Positions 1 to 10,796 of a stretch of 64,000 nucleotides of DNA are shown piece by piece (the first letter of the stretch is position 1; each line of letters starts with the position of its first letter). Below the pieces are notes generated by a model, which saw nothing but the letters and a program-made list of their open reading frames with translations, was not told the origin of the DNA and ran no database searches. The position numbers and the translations under genes were made by a program. The stretch is from Melitaea cinxia (taxonomy: Eukaryota; Arthropoda; Insecta; Lepidoptera; Nymphalidae). The stretch covers positions 12,917,210-12,981,209 of the forward strand of contig NC_059398.1 of the NCBI RefSeq assembly GCF_905220565.1. Reading direction: 5' to 3'.

Positions 1-172
1 CTTTCGGTCCCGGTCGTAATCATATACACCTGTAAGCGATCGTTGGGAATATATACGCTAACCCACATTGCAGCGTGGTGCATTAAGCTCTGATCCTTTT
101 CCTACATGGGGAAAGAGGGCTAAGCTCAGCAGTGGGGTAATACAGGCTGAAGCTCAGAAGGCTGAAGCGTAA
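1..172 (+). mobile_element. SINE-A, 3' part
   Basis: The copy runs off the left edge, so only the body and 3' part remain. It matches the second half of the full copy at 10022-10372: GTCCCGGT, then a TACACCTG/AGCGATCGTT block, then a tail reading GTGGTGCATTAAGCTCTGATCC and GGGGAAAGAGG...CAGTGGGGTAATACAGGCTGAAGC. It is diverged from that copy and its last bases (GAAGGCTGAAGCG) look partly duplicated. Non-coding. Confidence 0.75.
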
Positions 173-601
173 TACGCAGTGTACCTTAATTGTTTGTAAA
201 ATGTGAAAATAAAATGTGATTGAATATGGAATGTTGTGTTATTTGTCTGATCTTAGGAATTAGTTTGTAGGTTATTCCAAAACGATACCTTAGAATAAAT
301 TTTTGTTTTCCGTATTCGATGACCATTGATAGAAATTATTTACGGACTTCAAGTTTCATGGTTTTAGGCTACCAGAAACCAGTGTTACTCTCCAAGTATT
401 TTAATGTAGTCTGCCTTAATTTGTTGTCAAATTTAAATACGTGAATTCTGTAGATATAGTAATATAAAAATTATATCTACGTTAGAAGGAAGAAAACAAA
501 GACTTTTATTAGCACACCACAAGGTAGAAAGAAAAAGTGAACTGTCCTTCATTATCATTTTGCTCAATAATTGTGATGACAGTTGTGAATATATTGTAAT
601 A
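173..601. other. AT-rich interval, no gene seen
   Basis: AT-rich sequence with no recognisable gene or repeat. The one open frame (64 codons, minus strand) is low-complexity and has no recognisable domain. Confidence 0.6.
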
Positions 602-932
602 CTAGCTATGCCCGCGATTTCATCCACGTGGAATTTAACAAAATAATAATTGTTTAGTTCGCAGTTAAAAAAAAAACTAAAATTAAAGTTGTAAGTTACT
701 CCTTATTACATCAGCTCAGCCAGTGGAAGTCCCGTCAAAATCAGTCCAGCCGTTTCAGAGATTAGTCGGAAGAAATAGACAGAAAGACAGACAAACAGAC
801 AGACAAAAATTATAAAAATTGTTATTTTGGTATATTTACCGTGTACACATACATAATATGTATATGAATTTAGTTAAAAGCGGTTATTTTAATATTACAA
901 ACAGACACTCCAATTGTATTTATTTGTATAGA
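602..932 (-). mobile_element. Helitron-like element HEL-E, non-autonomous
   Basis: Read on the minus strand, this 331-bp block starts TC (preceded by A) and ends CTAG (followed by T), the Helitron boundary rule. The interior carries a (GTCT)n-like stretch and the phrase GGCTGGACTGATTTTGACGG, and it is homologous along its length to 37924-38238, which lies in the opposite orientation. No coding capacity, so it would depend on a Rep/helicase elsewhere. Assignment to Helitrons is an inference from the ends and from other families in the window with the same ends. Confidence 0.72.
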
Positions 933-974
933 TTGTATTATGTACAATAATAGCGTTATATTCATATTTATTAC

Positions 975-1146
975 GTCTTAGCAAACGCAGTGTGGGACGT
1001 CTTTCGGCCCGCTGCTGGACCGATGATCTATACGTAAGATTGCCGGTGTAGGCTGGATGAGAATTGTGGAAAACCAGGATGCCTGGCGCGAACTTAGGGA
1101 GGCCTATATCCAGCAGTGTACTGCGATAGGCTGAAGTGAAGTGATG
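975..1146 (+). pseudogene. RTE-type LINE ORF2 3' end with tail
   Basis: In two frames it reads GKRSVGRLSARCWTDDL and then RKIAGVGWMRIVENQDAWR followed by ELREAYIQQCTAIG and a stop. This is the extreme C-terminus of an RTE-clade reverse transcriptase, broken by a frameshift in the WTDD..RKIA stretch. The nucleotide tail GGAGGCCTATATCCAGCAGTG...GATAGGCTGAAG is the family's 3' end. Same protein segment as 10797-11262 and 54640-54970. Heavily 5'-truncated dead copy. Confidence 0.85.
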
Positions 1147-1843
1147 TATTATCCATTTGTTTTAAAAGGGTTTCCTCGAATCCTACAATTACACTAAGTA
1201 TAAACTAAGTTCATAAGATAGGCGTAAGAACTATAGTCGCGAAAAGCAGGAAAAATCCGCCCTAAATACGATAGTAAACCCTACCCATTATCTAATTTAT
1301 TACATCTACATTTTTCGAGTATAGTATGTATTATTTTGTATTCAAAAAGGTGATATGATTATTCCCACACGCAAACTATGTCATAAGATAGAGAAGTCAA
1401 AGTGAAACGCTTTCACCGCGCGGCGGGTCTTTGTATCAGAAACAAATGATATGTGACGACTGACGACCGTCTCATGACCTTAATACATTTTATCATTTGC
1501 TTGTTGGATTTTTTCAAAAATAAAAAAGAACTATCTCTAAATCTAAATTACATTTTTAGTACCTACTGATTTAGTTTTTTATTTGTATAATAATATGTTA
1601 TTTAGATATTACGAGTACAATAGAATAAAAAGATAGATTAGATTAGAATTAGATATTAGAATTAGTATCTATATAAAGTAAATTAATTTAAATAAGAATG
1701 ATGTTTTTTTATCAGGTTCGAAATATCAATTGGCGTAATTACACATGACTTAGAACTTTATAGAGTTTATTTTTTAAATGTTGCATTGTAAAAAGTTTTA
1801 TTGGCCTACATAAACTATGTAAACGAAACAATTCAGGATAATA
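1147..1843. other. AT-rich interval, no gene seen
   Basis: AT-rich, no supported gene. A short cryptically repetitive patch of TAGATTAGAATT-like units lies at about 1632-1668. Confidence 0.55.
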
Positions 1844-2045
1844 TCTATAATATAAAAATGAGTCGCTGAATGTGTTGCTAAGCGCAAAACTCGAGAACGG
1901 TTGGACCGATTTCGCTAATTCTTTTTTTAAAATATTCCTTGAAGTACGAGGATGGTTCTTACGGAGAGAAAAATTCTAAAAATAAATAAATAATAAAATT
2001 AAAGAACCGACTGTTAGGCGATACGAAGTTCGCCGGGTCAGCTAG
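1844..2045 (+). mobile_element. Helitron-like element HEL-N
   Basis: A 202-bp block with A|TCTATAATATAAAAATGAG at the left end and GCCGGGTCAGCTAG|T at the right, matching Helitron ends and A|T target. The interior reads GAGAACGGTTGGACCGATTTC, a phrase type common to these repeats. Related ends occur at 48260-48445 and about 6265-6314. Non-coding. Confidence 0.7.
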
Positions 2046-2099
2046 TTTTATATATTTTTTAACAATTCAGTATAATCTGTTTAATGTGATACGTTTAAG

Positions 2100-2278
2100 A
2101 GACATTCTAACTTGGTAGTCTAAGCGCGTAACTTCCGAACTTTTGAAAATGTCGGGATGGAACTACGTTTCATATATTCTAAACTATCTCCGTATCAAGT
2201 TTCATTAAAATCAGTTTAGTAGTGTGTTTGTAAAAGGGTAACAATAATCCATCCATCCTCATAAACTTTCGCAGTTAT
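2100..2278 (-). mobile_element. Helitron-like HEL-O fragment
   Basis: Contains AAGTTTCATTAAAATCAGTT and ATCCATCCTCATAAACTTTCG, a Helitron 5' segment read on the minus strand. The next element (from 2283) repeats the phrase CATCCTCACAAACTTT, so two copies of one family lie side by side in the same orientation. Boundaries are approximate. Confidence 0.45.
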
Positions 2279-2282
2279 AAAA

Positions 2283-2475
2283 CTAGCTGCTCTTTGAGGT
2301 TTCATCCGTGTAATTTCCTATCCCGCGGGAGTATCGGGATAAAAAATAGCTGATGTGTCATTTCATCTACGTATGTACCAAATTAAATTACAGTTACTTC
2401 AGTAGTTTTTTTCGTAGAAGAGTACAAAACGTCCATTCATCCTCACAAACTTTTGGACTCTTAATATTTGATAGC
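2283..2475 (-). mobile_element. Helitron-like HEL-O copy
   Basis: Starts with CTAG preceded by A on the plus strand (CTAG|T read on minus), then CTGCTCTTTGAGGTTTCATC, and contains CCATTCATCCTCACAAACTT near the other end. The 5' limit is unclear. The 72-codon plus-strand frame across it (2353-2571) is a chance open frame. Confidence 0.5.
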
Positions 2476-2952
2476 ATCGCTGCGGGAGCGTCGCGTCACA
2501 GTTTATCAAATAAATCGACAATTATGACAGCTCGGGCGGCTACTCCTACATACATTACAATATACGAATGAGCGAGTGTAGTTCGAGAAAAATAAAGTAT
2601 ATTGCTAGCTAGACATTTCTTAATAAAGTAACCAGTTTTTACGTAATCATGAAGCTTAAACCTCTATAAAAAATACGAAAAAAAAGAGTAAATAAAACTA
2701 AAAAAGAATAATAGTAGACACCAAACTCCTATCCTAACTTGTGTGTCGAAGGCATAGTATATTAAAAAAAAAAAAAAAGTCTATAAAGTAGATTTCGTGT
2801 TACTCGGTCGAGATTAATATTTTATTTAGGTATATTAAGTAAATTATTTGTTCGTAAAGAGTGAATATGTCTCCTAAGATGTGTTTAATGAATGGTTTGA
2901 TAACTTATTTTAATTTTAACTTTAACTAATTATGTTACATTGAAATTTTTAT
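2476..2952. other. AT-rich interval, no gene seen
   Basis: No supported gene or repeat. An A-run lies at about 2763-2778. Confidence 0.5.
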
Positions 2953-3466
2953 GCTGTGTGGTTACGGCATCAAAGAATATAGCCACTCTCTTCCTGTGGG
3001 TGTTGTAAGAGGCGACTAAGGGATAACACAGTTCCACTACTACCATGGAACTTAAAAAGCCAACCGATGGCGGGATAACCATCCAACTGCTGGCTTTGAA
3101 AATACACAGGCCGAAGACGGGCAGCAGCGTCTTCGGTGCGACAAAGCCAGCCCTGCGGTCACCAACCCGCCTGCCCACAGCGTGGTGACTGTGGGCAAAA
3201 CACACGAGTTCACGCCATTTTTGGCGTGAACTTGTGGAGGCCTATGTCCAGTAGTGGACTGTGAAAGGTTGCTGTGATGATATTTTTAAGAAGTATTAAA
3301 TAAAAATCATTTTCCTTTTTTATACGAGTGATTTATATTTATAATTTCTAATATAGCAGTATAATTATCATTTAATTGGCAATAAAACCTGATGAAAAAA
3401 CAATACATCTCGATGATAACGTTAAATATAATGGGAATAAAGGAAGGTTACACCCACGATAGGTTA
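2953..3466 (+). mobile_element. Repeat B, long 3' form
   Basis: The core (2953-3283) starts GTGTGGTTACGGCATCAAAG, contains a 9-bp stem hairpin CCGAAGACG...CGTCTTCGG, and ends GGAGGCCTATGTCCAGTAGTGG, which is the 3' end shared with RTE LINEs. It continues another 180 bp to 3466 with sequence nearly identical to the reverse complement of 42664-42865, so the long form is a real subtype. One frame reads HPTAGFEIHRPKTGSSVFG-like peptide but carries stops. Non-autonomous retroelement. Confidence 0.75.
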
Positions 3467-3709
3467 TCGCTTGCGCCACATTCGCTACAACAGACAGCAC
3501 AATGCGAGGGGTCGTGATTAGGGCTACCAACATTTAAATGTCTAAGTTGAATAAAACCTTTTGAAATTCCAGTCATTCAAGCAAAAGAGAGCTTTTTAAA
3601 AGAACACTACTGATAAAATAATTTCAGAAATAAATATTGGTGTAATTTATATAATTATATTTCATTAAATTGGTCTTTGCTTGACCCAAAAATATTTTTT
3701 ATATAGTTC
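3467..3709. other. Unassigned interval
   Basis: No gene recognised. Starts just after the long B tail and is AT-rich. Confidence 0.45.
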
Positions 3710-4017
3710 TCCGTATTGCTATAAAGTATTCTATATGTCGGTCATGTAAAAAACCTAATAAACTGCGATAAAATCTGAAATAATTGTTTCATTATAATTA
3801 GTGAATGTTTACGACATTAGAAAATAAAAATATTTGGTTTAATTTGAATACTTTATAAGAACTCATAAAAAATTACATATTGTTTTCTAATGTTTACGCG
3901 AATTCCACTCATTATAATGAAACAACTCTGACTTTTGGTGACGATGGTTGGTGTAAAGTAGCCAAAACGTCGGGCATCGAAAAACATAATAAATCGCGGT
4001 AAATTCCGAAAAAAAGA
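3710..4017. mobile_element. Repeat K, with inverted internal copies
   Basis: The module TTTCATTATAAT(G)AGTG...GTAAACATTAGAAAA appears at about 3785-3826 (plus) and again, inverted, at 3880-3930, with a TAATAAACTGCGATAAAAT arm at 3760 and a similar arm at 3988. The same module occurs at 54490-54570. The arrangement suggests a foldback-type DNA element. It resumes after SINE-J at 4263 (TGTTTCATTATAACTCATAA). Confidence 0.55.
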
Positions 4018-4262
4018 CTAGCCCGTTGGCGCAGTTTGTAGTGACCCTGCTTTCTGCTCCGAGGGTTGTGGGTTCGATTCCCACCCCGAGTCTGGGTGTA
4101 ATATAAATATTTATTTATATATTTATATATGTATTATTTATAAGTATGTTTATCGAAAAAAAAAATGTAGCTATATACCAGTCGGCTGTTACCTATAACA
4201 CAAGCATTAAGTTGCTTACTTTAGGAACAGACGCCCGTGTGTGTATTGTGTAGATAAAAAAA
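4018..4262 (+). mobile_element. SINE-J, tRNA-derived, full copy
   Basis: The head has RNA polymerase III-like boxes: A box around TTGGCGCAGTTTGTAG and B box GGGTTCGATTCCC (4071-4083). A body of CTGGGTGTAATATAAATA-type sequence follows, then GTCGGCTGTTACCTATAAC and CAGACGCCCGTGTGTGTATT before an A-rich end. It is flanked by AAAAAAAG on both sides, a possible target duplication, and sits inside repeat K. The 65-codon minus-strand frame over it is a by-product. Other copies: 14250-14326, 16935-17193, 28217-28330. Confidence 0.78.
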
Positions 4263-5482
4263 AGAAATGTTTCATTATAACTCATAAGACATTTTTCATA
4301 GTATGACAAGTATAGGGAAATTATAATGGATGGCAGCCCTATGTGGGATCCATCATGTGACCATTGAAATATCGCGGAGGCAGGGCGTCGCGTCTGTGAT
4401 TGTGTTCTGATTGAGGCGATTTTTTTATATCCTCATAGCAAAATGACGAGAATTTAATTAGTTATTAAAACAGGATGTCGTAAAATGAGTTCTTAAATGG
4501 AGCAAAATAATATCACTTTAAATTCCACTAAAAGGGTATCGTTTTAATAAAGTTTAATATAATAAAAATAAGTGTGTCAGCTACGTTATCTAATTGGATA
4601 GCAGATATGTAATTTTTAGATTAAAAACTAAATATGTAATATAATTAATTATATTTCGTGTCTACAAACTTCATGTGTAACTTTTTTTTTGATAAATGGT
4701 GAAAAATGTGTTTATTTTAATACTTGGTCGTTTTTATTATCTATTTGTAAAATTTTATAGCGACAAAATAAATAAAAGAAAAAATAAAAAATAAAAAATA
4801 AACAATCTTTAAATAAATGTTAGGGCGCTTACAATTTAAGTGGTTGGATTGGACTGTTGCTGGCTGCTGTGTTTGATACACGGTACATATTTTGCAGCAG
4901 AACAATAAAAGTATGACTTACATGTTTGGTTAATGAGATGTTATATGTATTTATTGATTGCCAACAATGCTAAATTTCAATACATTCGGCGGATTTATCG
5001 CTAGTATAATGTTTTAAATGGTAGAGTGCTACTGAGTCATTAGTAAACAATGAAAATGGTGGCATACGGGATATTATTGTATTGTATAAGTATTGTTGTA
5101 ACCGGCGTGAATTTAATTGTCTTAACTCAGCTGCTCTACAAAATTTGTTCGAATAGCGTACATGATGTTATTATAACAGCTATTATCATTGGACAAAATT
5201 TACCAATCTAAAAATAAGTACCTGGTCGTACCGAAAATTATCATATAGCAGTGGATACGAATTATAATTATATTATTAAATACAGTAAACATTTACTGAG
5301 CTATCCTTGAAAAATTAAAATAAATTACAAAAAGCTAGAACTGTATGCACGTTTATTAAGGTTGCATTATAAAAAAAACACACGTTATAATAATATATAT
5401 AATAAGGAAGTATACGTCCTACAAAACATATGTAAGTTTTTAATTATTGTTATATTAACAACATCTATGGAGTCTTAATTGC
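4263..5482. other. Repeat K remnant, then AT-rich interval
   Basis: The first about 40 bases continue repeat K past the SINE-J insertion. The rest is AT-rich with an AAAATAAA-type simple stretch at about 4765-4802 and no supported gene. Confidence 0.5.
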
Positions 5483-5500
5483 CCACACACACACACACAT
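5483..5500. repeat. (CA)n microsatellite
   Basis: About nine CA units directly abutting the 3' end of the repeat B copy at 5503. Confidence 0.8.
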
Positions 5501-5502
5501 AT

Positions 5503-5812
5503 AACAGCCTATCGCAGTCCACTGCTGGACACAGACCTCCACAAGTTCTCATGTGTTTTGCCCGTAGTCACCACGTTGGGCAGGCGGGTTGGTGACCGCA
5601 GAGCTGGCTTTGTCGCACCGAAGATGCTGCTGCCCGTCTTCGGTCAGTGTATTTCAAAGCCAGCAGTTGGATGGTTATCCCACCATCGGTAGCCCTTTTA
5701 AGTTCCATGGTGGTCGTGGAACTGTGTTATCCCTTTGTCGCCTCTTAAGACACGCAAGGGAAGAAAGGGTATTGCTATATTCTTTGCTGCCGTAACCATA
5801 CAGCTAACCCAT
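5503..5812 (-). mobile_element. Repeat B, near full length
   Basis: Minus-strand copy. The 3' tail AGCCTATCGCAGTCCACTGC is at the left and the 5' end GTAACCATACAGC at the right. The internal GCCGAAGACGGGCAGCAGC hairpin is present with small changes. The 68-codon plus frame (5589-5795) is antisense reading through it. Confidence 0.78.
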
Positions 5813-6390
5813 GCCATTTGTACTACATACATATAATATTTGTTTTATTATAGGTTTACGTTTTTTTACAACTTCAGACCAGCACCTGCCCTAAAACTGT
5901 CTAGAATTGCTAGGATGGTCCGACACTGGCAGCTTTTTGTTGTTATAAAGATATTAAATATATAATAATATATATTTGTTTTTTTATTTATTTATGGAAA
6001 ATACACGTACATATCTCAAATATATATTACATTCACATGCACTATATTATTATCATATACATACACAATACTTACAATTTATAACTGACATTCATTCTTC
6101 CAACTAATAATAACATTTTGTACTTGCGGATAAACCAAGTGGTGATATTTTAGTAATGCTGGGTAAATTAAAACGGTAATTTTCTCTAATAAGATTTTTT
6201 TATGTAATTTTGTTTTATAACGTAAAACCACATGCGCATAATACCACAATAAAACAGTTATTTATCTTTATGAAATAAAAAAATATCGAGGTACAAAGTT
6301 CGGTGGTCAGCTAGTTTGTCATAAACATTTTAATTTTGTATTTTGTAAAACAAATAACTTCTCGAAAATTTGTTTTATCTTGATATTCAA
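5813..6390. other. AT-rich interval with a Helitron 3' tail
   Basis: Mostly AT-rich without a gene. At about 6265-6314 the sequence TATCGAGGTACAAAG...GGTCAGCTAG followed by T looks like the last 50 bp of a HEL-N type element on the plus strand. Confidence 0.45.
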
Positions 6391-6642
6391 TAATTGTGTT
6401 TGCTCGAAAACGAAAAAACCGACTTCATTTACATTGACAAGTAATACAACGTAAGTAGAAGAAAATAATTAACAAAATGCACTAGTCGTCACTGCGAGTT
6501 TCGAGGGTTTTCCTCGATTTCTCAGGGATTCCATCATCAGATCCTGGTTTCCTTATCAGGTACCATACTCTGAATCTCAAAAATCTCCTTACCAAAAAAA
6601 AAGAATTATAAAAATTGGTTCATAAACAAAATACGTAAATAT
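6391..6642 (+). mobile_element. Repeat D, 3'-incomplete
   Basis: Begins AATTGTGTTTGCTCG, then AAAACCGACTTC, and contains the diagnostic CCTCGATTTCTC, CCATCATCAGATCCTGG and TTCCTTATCA blocks. It stops after GGTTCATAAAC without the closing GAAGTCGGTT end. Confidence 0.7.
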
Positions 6643-7537
6643 ACATAATAATACATAAATATATATGTATACGATCGAAATAAAATGTACCTAACAGTTT
6701 ATTACGATTAAATTCGGTTACATTGTTGTACATTTAGTAGAAGAATATTTACTAGAAGGTAAAGTGCAAGTCCCCGGGGATACGAATGTTATTATTTCGC
6801 CATAAACGGTGATATTAGCCACCATATGCCAGCCATGTGGCGTGTGCCGTACAACTCGATGCCTCCACAATAATTGTCTATGCACCACTGCTTCGGATTA
6901 ATCGTCTGCGGTCGAGGATGGGCCATTGTGCTGAACAGGAAACCGTGAAAACTGAACTAACGCACATTTTGGAAATAATACCTATTTAATAGTAAACGAT
7001 GTTTATTATGACTTAAATGGTATAATAGGAATTTAGACGTATAATATAGACTAGTAACACAATGGGTGGCAAATTGTATTTTTTGTAATGATGTGTCTAA
7101 GAACAAAATTTTGTAAATATTTAATGTCGAGTAGTTCCTAGATAGCTATATTTGTTTTAATGATGAAATGAAGTCTTAGACAGATGATATTATTGAGAGA
7201 GTCTTTGACACTAAACTAATATTTCAAAATAGAAGTGTTTTTTAACTTGCACGCATGTCGCTATTTCTATAGCGAAATTTTAATGCATGTAGTATCTATG
7301 CCTCTTTACTGACGTTGACTACAGACTATATACCATCAAGGTATGATAGATAGGAGCAGAGCAAGGATCAAAAACGTTAAACGTCGGATGAGTTCAAAGG
7401 TAATGCTTGCTGTGTCTAGCATTTTCACCCTCAATAATTTAAAAAAAAAGAAGACTAATATAAAAGTACTATATATAAGCACATCTGCCTTTCTTGGTAA
7501 AATAACTATCAAACACACAAATACTTTTTCAAACGAA
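6643..7537. other. AT-rich interval, no gene seen
   Basis: No recognisable gene. Two overlapping opposite-strand frames at 7336-7606 have low-complexity content and no domain; the plus one runs into a Helitron fragment. Confidence 0.5.
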
Positions 7538-7599
7538 CCAGGAGTTCCTGAGATTAGCAGGTTAAAACAAGCTCTTCAGCTTTATAATCTTAATACAGA
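7538..7599 (-). mobile_element. Helitron-like HEL-I, 5' fragment
   Basis: GTTCCTGAGATTAGCAGGTT and CTCTTCAGCTTTATAAT match the HEL-I end at 39950-40017. The terminal GA followed by T is the minus-strand A|TC start. Only the 5' end remains. Confidence 0.55.
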
Positions 7600-7637
7600 T
7601 TTTTAGTCGTAATCGTTAACATATTTATTTCAGAGTA

Positions 7638-7950
7638 GTTGTGTTTGCTCGCAAACGAAAAAAACCGACTTCAATTACATCGACAAGTAACACAACGTAA
7701 GTAGACGAAAAAAATTAACAAACGCACTAGTCGTCACTACGATTTTCGAGGGTTTCCCTCGATTTCTCTGGGATCCCATCATCAGATCCTGGTTTCCTTA
7801 TCATGGTACCACACTTGGGATATCTCCTTTCCAACAAAAAAAGAATTATCAAAATCAGTTCATAAACGACGAAGTTGTCCTCAAACATACATATACATAC
7901 CTATACGGTTGAATTGAGTAACCTCCTCCTTTTTTGAAGTCGGTTAAAAA
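7638..7950 (+). mobile_element. Repeat D, both ends present
   Basis: Opens GTGTTTGCTCGCAAACG...AAACCGACTTCAATTAC and closes CCTCCTCCTTTTTTGAAGTC followed by GGTTAAAAA, so AACCGACTTC forms inverted ends. The interior has the GATTTCTCTGGGATCCCATC and TGGTTTCCTTATCATGGTAC blocks, but the segment with GACCACATGATAAACATC found in longer copies is missing. Non-coding; class uncertain (TIR-like ends suggest a DNA element). Confidence 0.72.
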
Positions 7951-9658
7951 TGATTAAATATTCTAATTTTTTTATAGGTTAAGATTAAAATAATATTAAT
8001 CATTTGCTTTAATAAAAGTGAAAGATTTCAGTGGTAATTAAACGTGGTAGGCCTATAAAGTTTTTATTGATCGAGGCAAGGTGATAATGATGATCAATGC
8101 TGACGGCGGCGACACGTCCTGACGCTCAGATTTCTTTGATGTGAGTGATAAGATCAGCTCATAGTGAAGAACATTCCGTGTTTAGTGTACACATGATTTA
8201 TTAATGTCTTGTCATTAACGGGAATTGTTACATTGTTTTTTTTTTTTACTGGAATTCGTTTGGTATAACAATCTTTCTTGATATAGCGATGACAAAATAC
8301 TTTAATGAGTGTTCGCATGCTCTATTAATTTCTGATTTCTGTACGCGTATTTAACACTGTATATTGAGAAACACCTAGGTATACTAAAACCGACATGATC
8401 GATGAAGTGTAACCCGTAATGAATCCTTATTTATATTTTATTATGTTATAATTTACGTAAAAAGTATTATATTAGAAGTCAAAGTAGTTCTATTCAAATG
8501 CTAAATTTCGAAACTTATAAAATGTGTAGTCGCGAAAGTTAATGAAATGTTATTGGGTAGCCAGACGCCATAATTGTGTATAGTTAGTTGCTTTTTATAG
8601 CTACAAAGAATGAAAACAAAGTCAAGTATCGTGTATCGAGTTGAATTTTAAATCAATCGAAGTTTAATAGTTCGTAACAAAAATAGCCGTTTTCGTTGGG
8701 CACATAGCTATTATAAACCGGGTTGAGTGTTCGCCTCTAGCATTAAAACTTTATCTCAAACTAGTCTGCTTACGGCCCTGTTCACTAAAGTATCCTTTAT
8801 TTCGTTTTATACATAATTTCGTTACTAAAATCGTATTTTTAAATAACACTTTTTTATATTTAATCCATCTTTTTTGACGTCTTTAAAAGTATTTATTGTA
8901 TTATCAAAGTAAATAGGTATATAAGCTTTATCATGCGTGTACTCTTATCACTTAAGTGCACTCGCCTTGACTTTTATATACTTATAGGTATAGGTAGCCA
9001 CTTCAGAACTCACGTTTTTTTACCGAAATTGATAAGAGAACGATAAAGATAATATTGCTGAGATAGTGTAAACTAATTCTGTTTAAAAAAATATATTTAT
9101 GGATTGTGAGTGAAGTCGGGCGTGGCAGTTGTGTTTCAATCAATTGAAGGCCGAGCGGTACTATGACAAGTATTTCTAAATTGGTCCGCACATATGGTTA
9201 TAACTAAATACGCAGCCTGACCGCTGACCGACTGGTTGTTTGTGGAGCGGAGCAGGATTCCGGCGACTCGTTAACGAGTTGAGCACACGCACTGAGAACG
9301 ATTCGTAGAAATTGGATTATCGAAACAGTTCACTCTTGACTTGTGCGTTACCTTGTCCGTCTACATCAGACAACTCCTGATGACTGCTTCTGATGAAAAT
9401 GTTACGCTGATCGAAAACTACGATTTCTTATTTTAAATATCTTTTTAGTTTATGTAACCCTAGTTTATTTGTTACACAAATATCATATTTTATTATTATA
9501 TTACCTTAATAGTTTTTGAATGACAAAGTTGCTTTCTAAATTTACTATAGACAAAAAACATTGTTTTCGAAGCAAATTCAGACATTCAATGAAAGTGTGT
9601 ATGTGAGGTAGGATATCTACAAAACCGTTTTTGTAGTTACTCTTTTATCATTAAAATG
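7951..9658. other. Mostly unique AT-rich interval
   Basis: No supported gene. Small GC/CpG-richer patches occur at about 8045-8125 (CTGACGGCGGCGACACGTCC) and 9235-9310 (GGAGCGGAGCAGGATTCCGG). They contain no usable open frame and no repeat seen elsewhere in the window. Confidence 0.5.
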
Positions 9659-9983
9659 TGCTGTGTGGCTACGGCACTAAAGAATTTAGCCACCCCCTCT
9701 CTTCCCGTGGGTGTCGTAAGAGGCGACTAAGGGATAACAAGGTTCCACAACCACCTTGGAACTTAAGAAGCCGACCGATGGCGGGATAACCATCCAACTG
9801 CTGGCTTTGAAATACACAGGCCGAAGACGGGCAGCAGCGTCTTCGGTGCGACAAAGCCAGTACTGCGGTCACCAACCCGCCTGCCCAGCGTGGTGACTAT
9901 GGGCAAAACACATGAGTTCACGTTATTTTTGGCGTCAACTTATGGAGGCCTATGTCCAGCAGTGGACTGTATAGGCTGTAATG
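9659..9983 (+). mobile_element. Repeat B, full-length short form
   Basis: Runs from GTGTGGCTACGGCACTAAAG through the CCGAAGACG/CGTCTTCGG hairpin to GGAGGCCTATGTCCAGCAGT followed by GGACTGTATAGGCTGTAATG. It lacks the 180-bp extension of the 2953 copy. A minus-strand 68-codon frame is antisense. Confidence 0.8.
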
Positions 9984-10021
9984 CATTAAAATGTAAAAAA
10001 AGTTAAATGATAATAAATAGA

Positions 10022-10372
10022 ATAACGCCGCGTTGGCGCAGCGGTCACAGCCATGGATTGTACCTGTTGCGCTGGCGGTTGCGGGTTCGATCCCCGCACA
10101 TGATAAACATTTATATTGGCCATACAGGTGTTTGCCGTGGTCTGGGTGTTTGTGCAGTCCTAGTGGGTCTCCTCACCGTGCCTCGGAGAGCACGTTAAGC
10201 CGTCGGTCCCGGTTGTTATCATGTACACCTGGTAGCGATCGTTACTCATAGTAGGGAATATATCCGCTAACCCGTATTGGAGCAGTGTGGTGGATTAAGC
10301 TCTGATCCTTCTCCTACATGGAGAAAGAGGCCTATGCCCAGTAGTGGGATATTACAGGCTGAAGCGAAATAG
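10022..10372 (+). mobile_element. SINE-A, full-length copy
   Basis: The tRNA-related head has A-box-like TTGGCGCAGCGGTCAC and B box GGGTTCGATCCCC (about 10082-10094). The body reads GTGGTCTGGGTGTTTGTGCA, CCTCGGAGAGCACG, then TGTACACCTG, AGCGATCGTTAC and the tail GGCCTATGCCCAGTAGTGGG followed by ATATTACAGGCTGAAGCG. This is the reference copy for the family here. Transcription would be by RNA polymerase III; mobilisation would need a partner LINE. Two overlapping 63- and 72-codon frames are accidental. Confidence 0.85.
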
Positions 10373-10469
10373 AATAAATACCCATAATTCAATATGATAC
10401 ACATACATAGTTAGTGTGTGCATCAAAGTTAGTTAGTTATTTAATTCTTAGAATCATCATCATCATCAT
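10373..10469. repeat. Spacer ending in (ATC)n
   Basis: AT-rich spacer. The ATCATCATC run at 10453-10467 is the (GAT)n 3' terminus of the minus-strand repeat B that follows. Confidence 0.6.
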
Positions 10470-10735
10470 TACAGGCTATATAGTCCACTGCTGGACACAG
10501 GCCTCCACAAGTTTACGCCAAAAATAATGTGAATTCATGTGTTTTGCCCATAGTCACCACGCTGGGCAGGCGGGTTGGTGACCGCAGTACTGGTTTTGTC
10601 GCACCAAAGACGCTGCTGCCCGTCTTCGGCCTGTGTATTTCAAAGCCAGCAGTTGGATGGTTATCCCGCCATCGGTTGGCTTCCCAAGTTCCAAGTTCCC
10701 TTAGTCGCCTCTTACGACACCCACGGATTCCACGG
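10470..10735 (-). mobile_element. Repeat B, truncated at its 5' end
   Basis: Minus-strand copy from the CAGGCTATATAGTCCACTGC tail to CCTCTTACGACACCCACGG, with a short deletion near AGTTCCAAGTTCCCTTAGTC. Ends before the usual 5' sequence. The 83-codon plus frame is antisense. Confidence 0.75.
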
Positions 10736-10796
10736 ATTCACCAATTCTTAGAATGTTATACGAAAATTATTGAAAACTAAACTAAATTACTCTTCA

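Noticed and set aside
4018..4095. Candidate tRNA gene
   Set aside because: Same reasoning: head of SINE-J, which recurs with its tail at 16935-17193.
10022..10100. Candidate tRNA gene
   Set aside because: A and B boxes are present but the sequence continues as SINE-A, and other copies share the body, so it is a SINE head and not a tRNA gene.
10033..10251. 72-codon plus frame over a tRNA-like sequence
   Set aside because: Lies in a full SINE-A; the open frame results from its GC-rich head and body.
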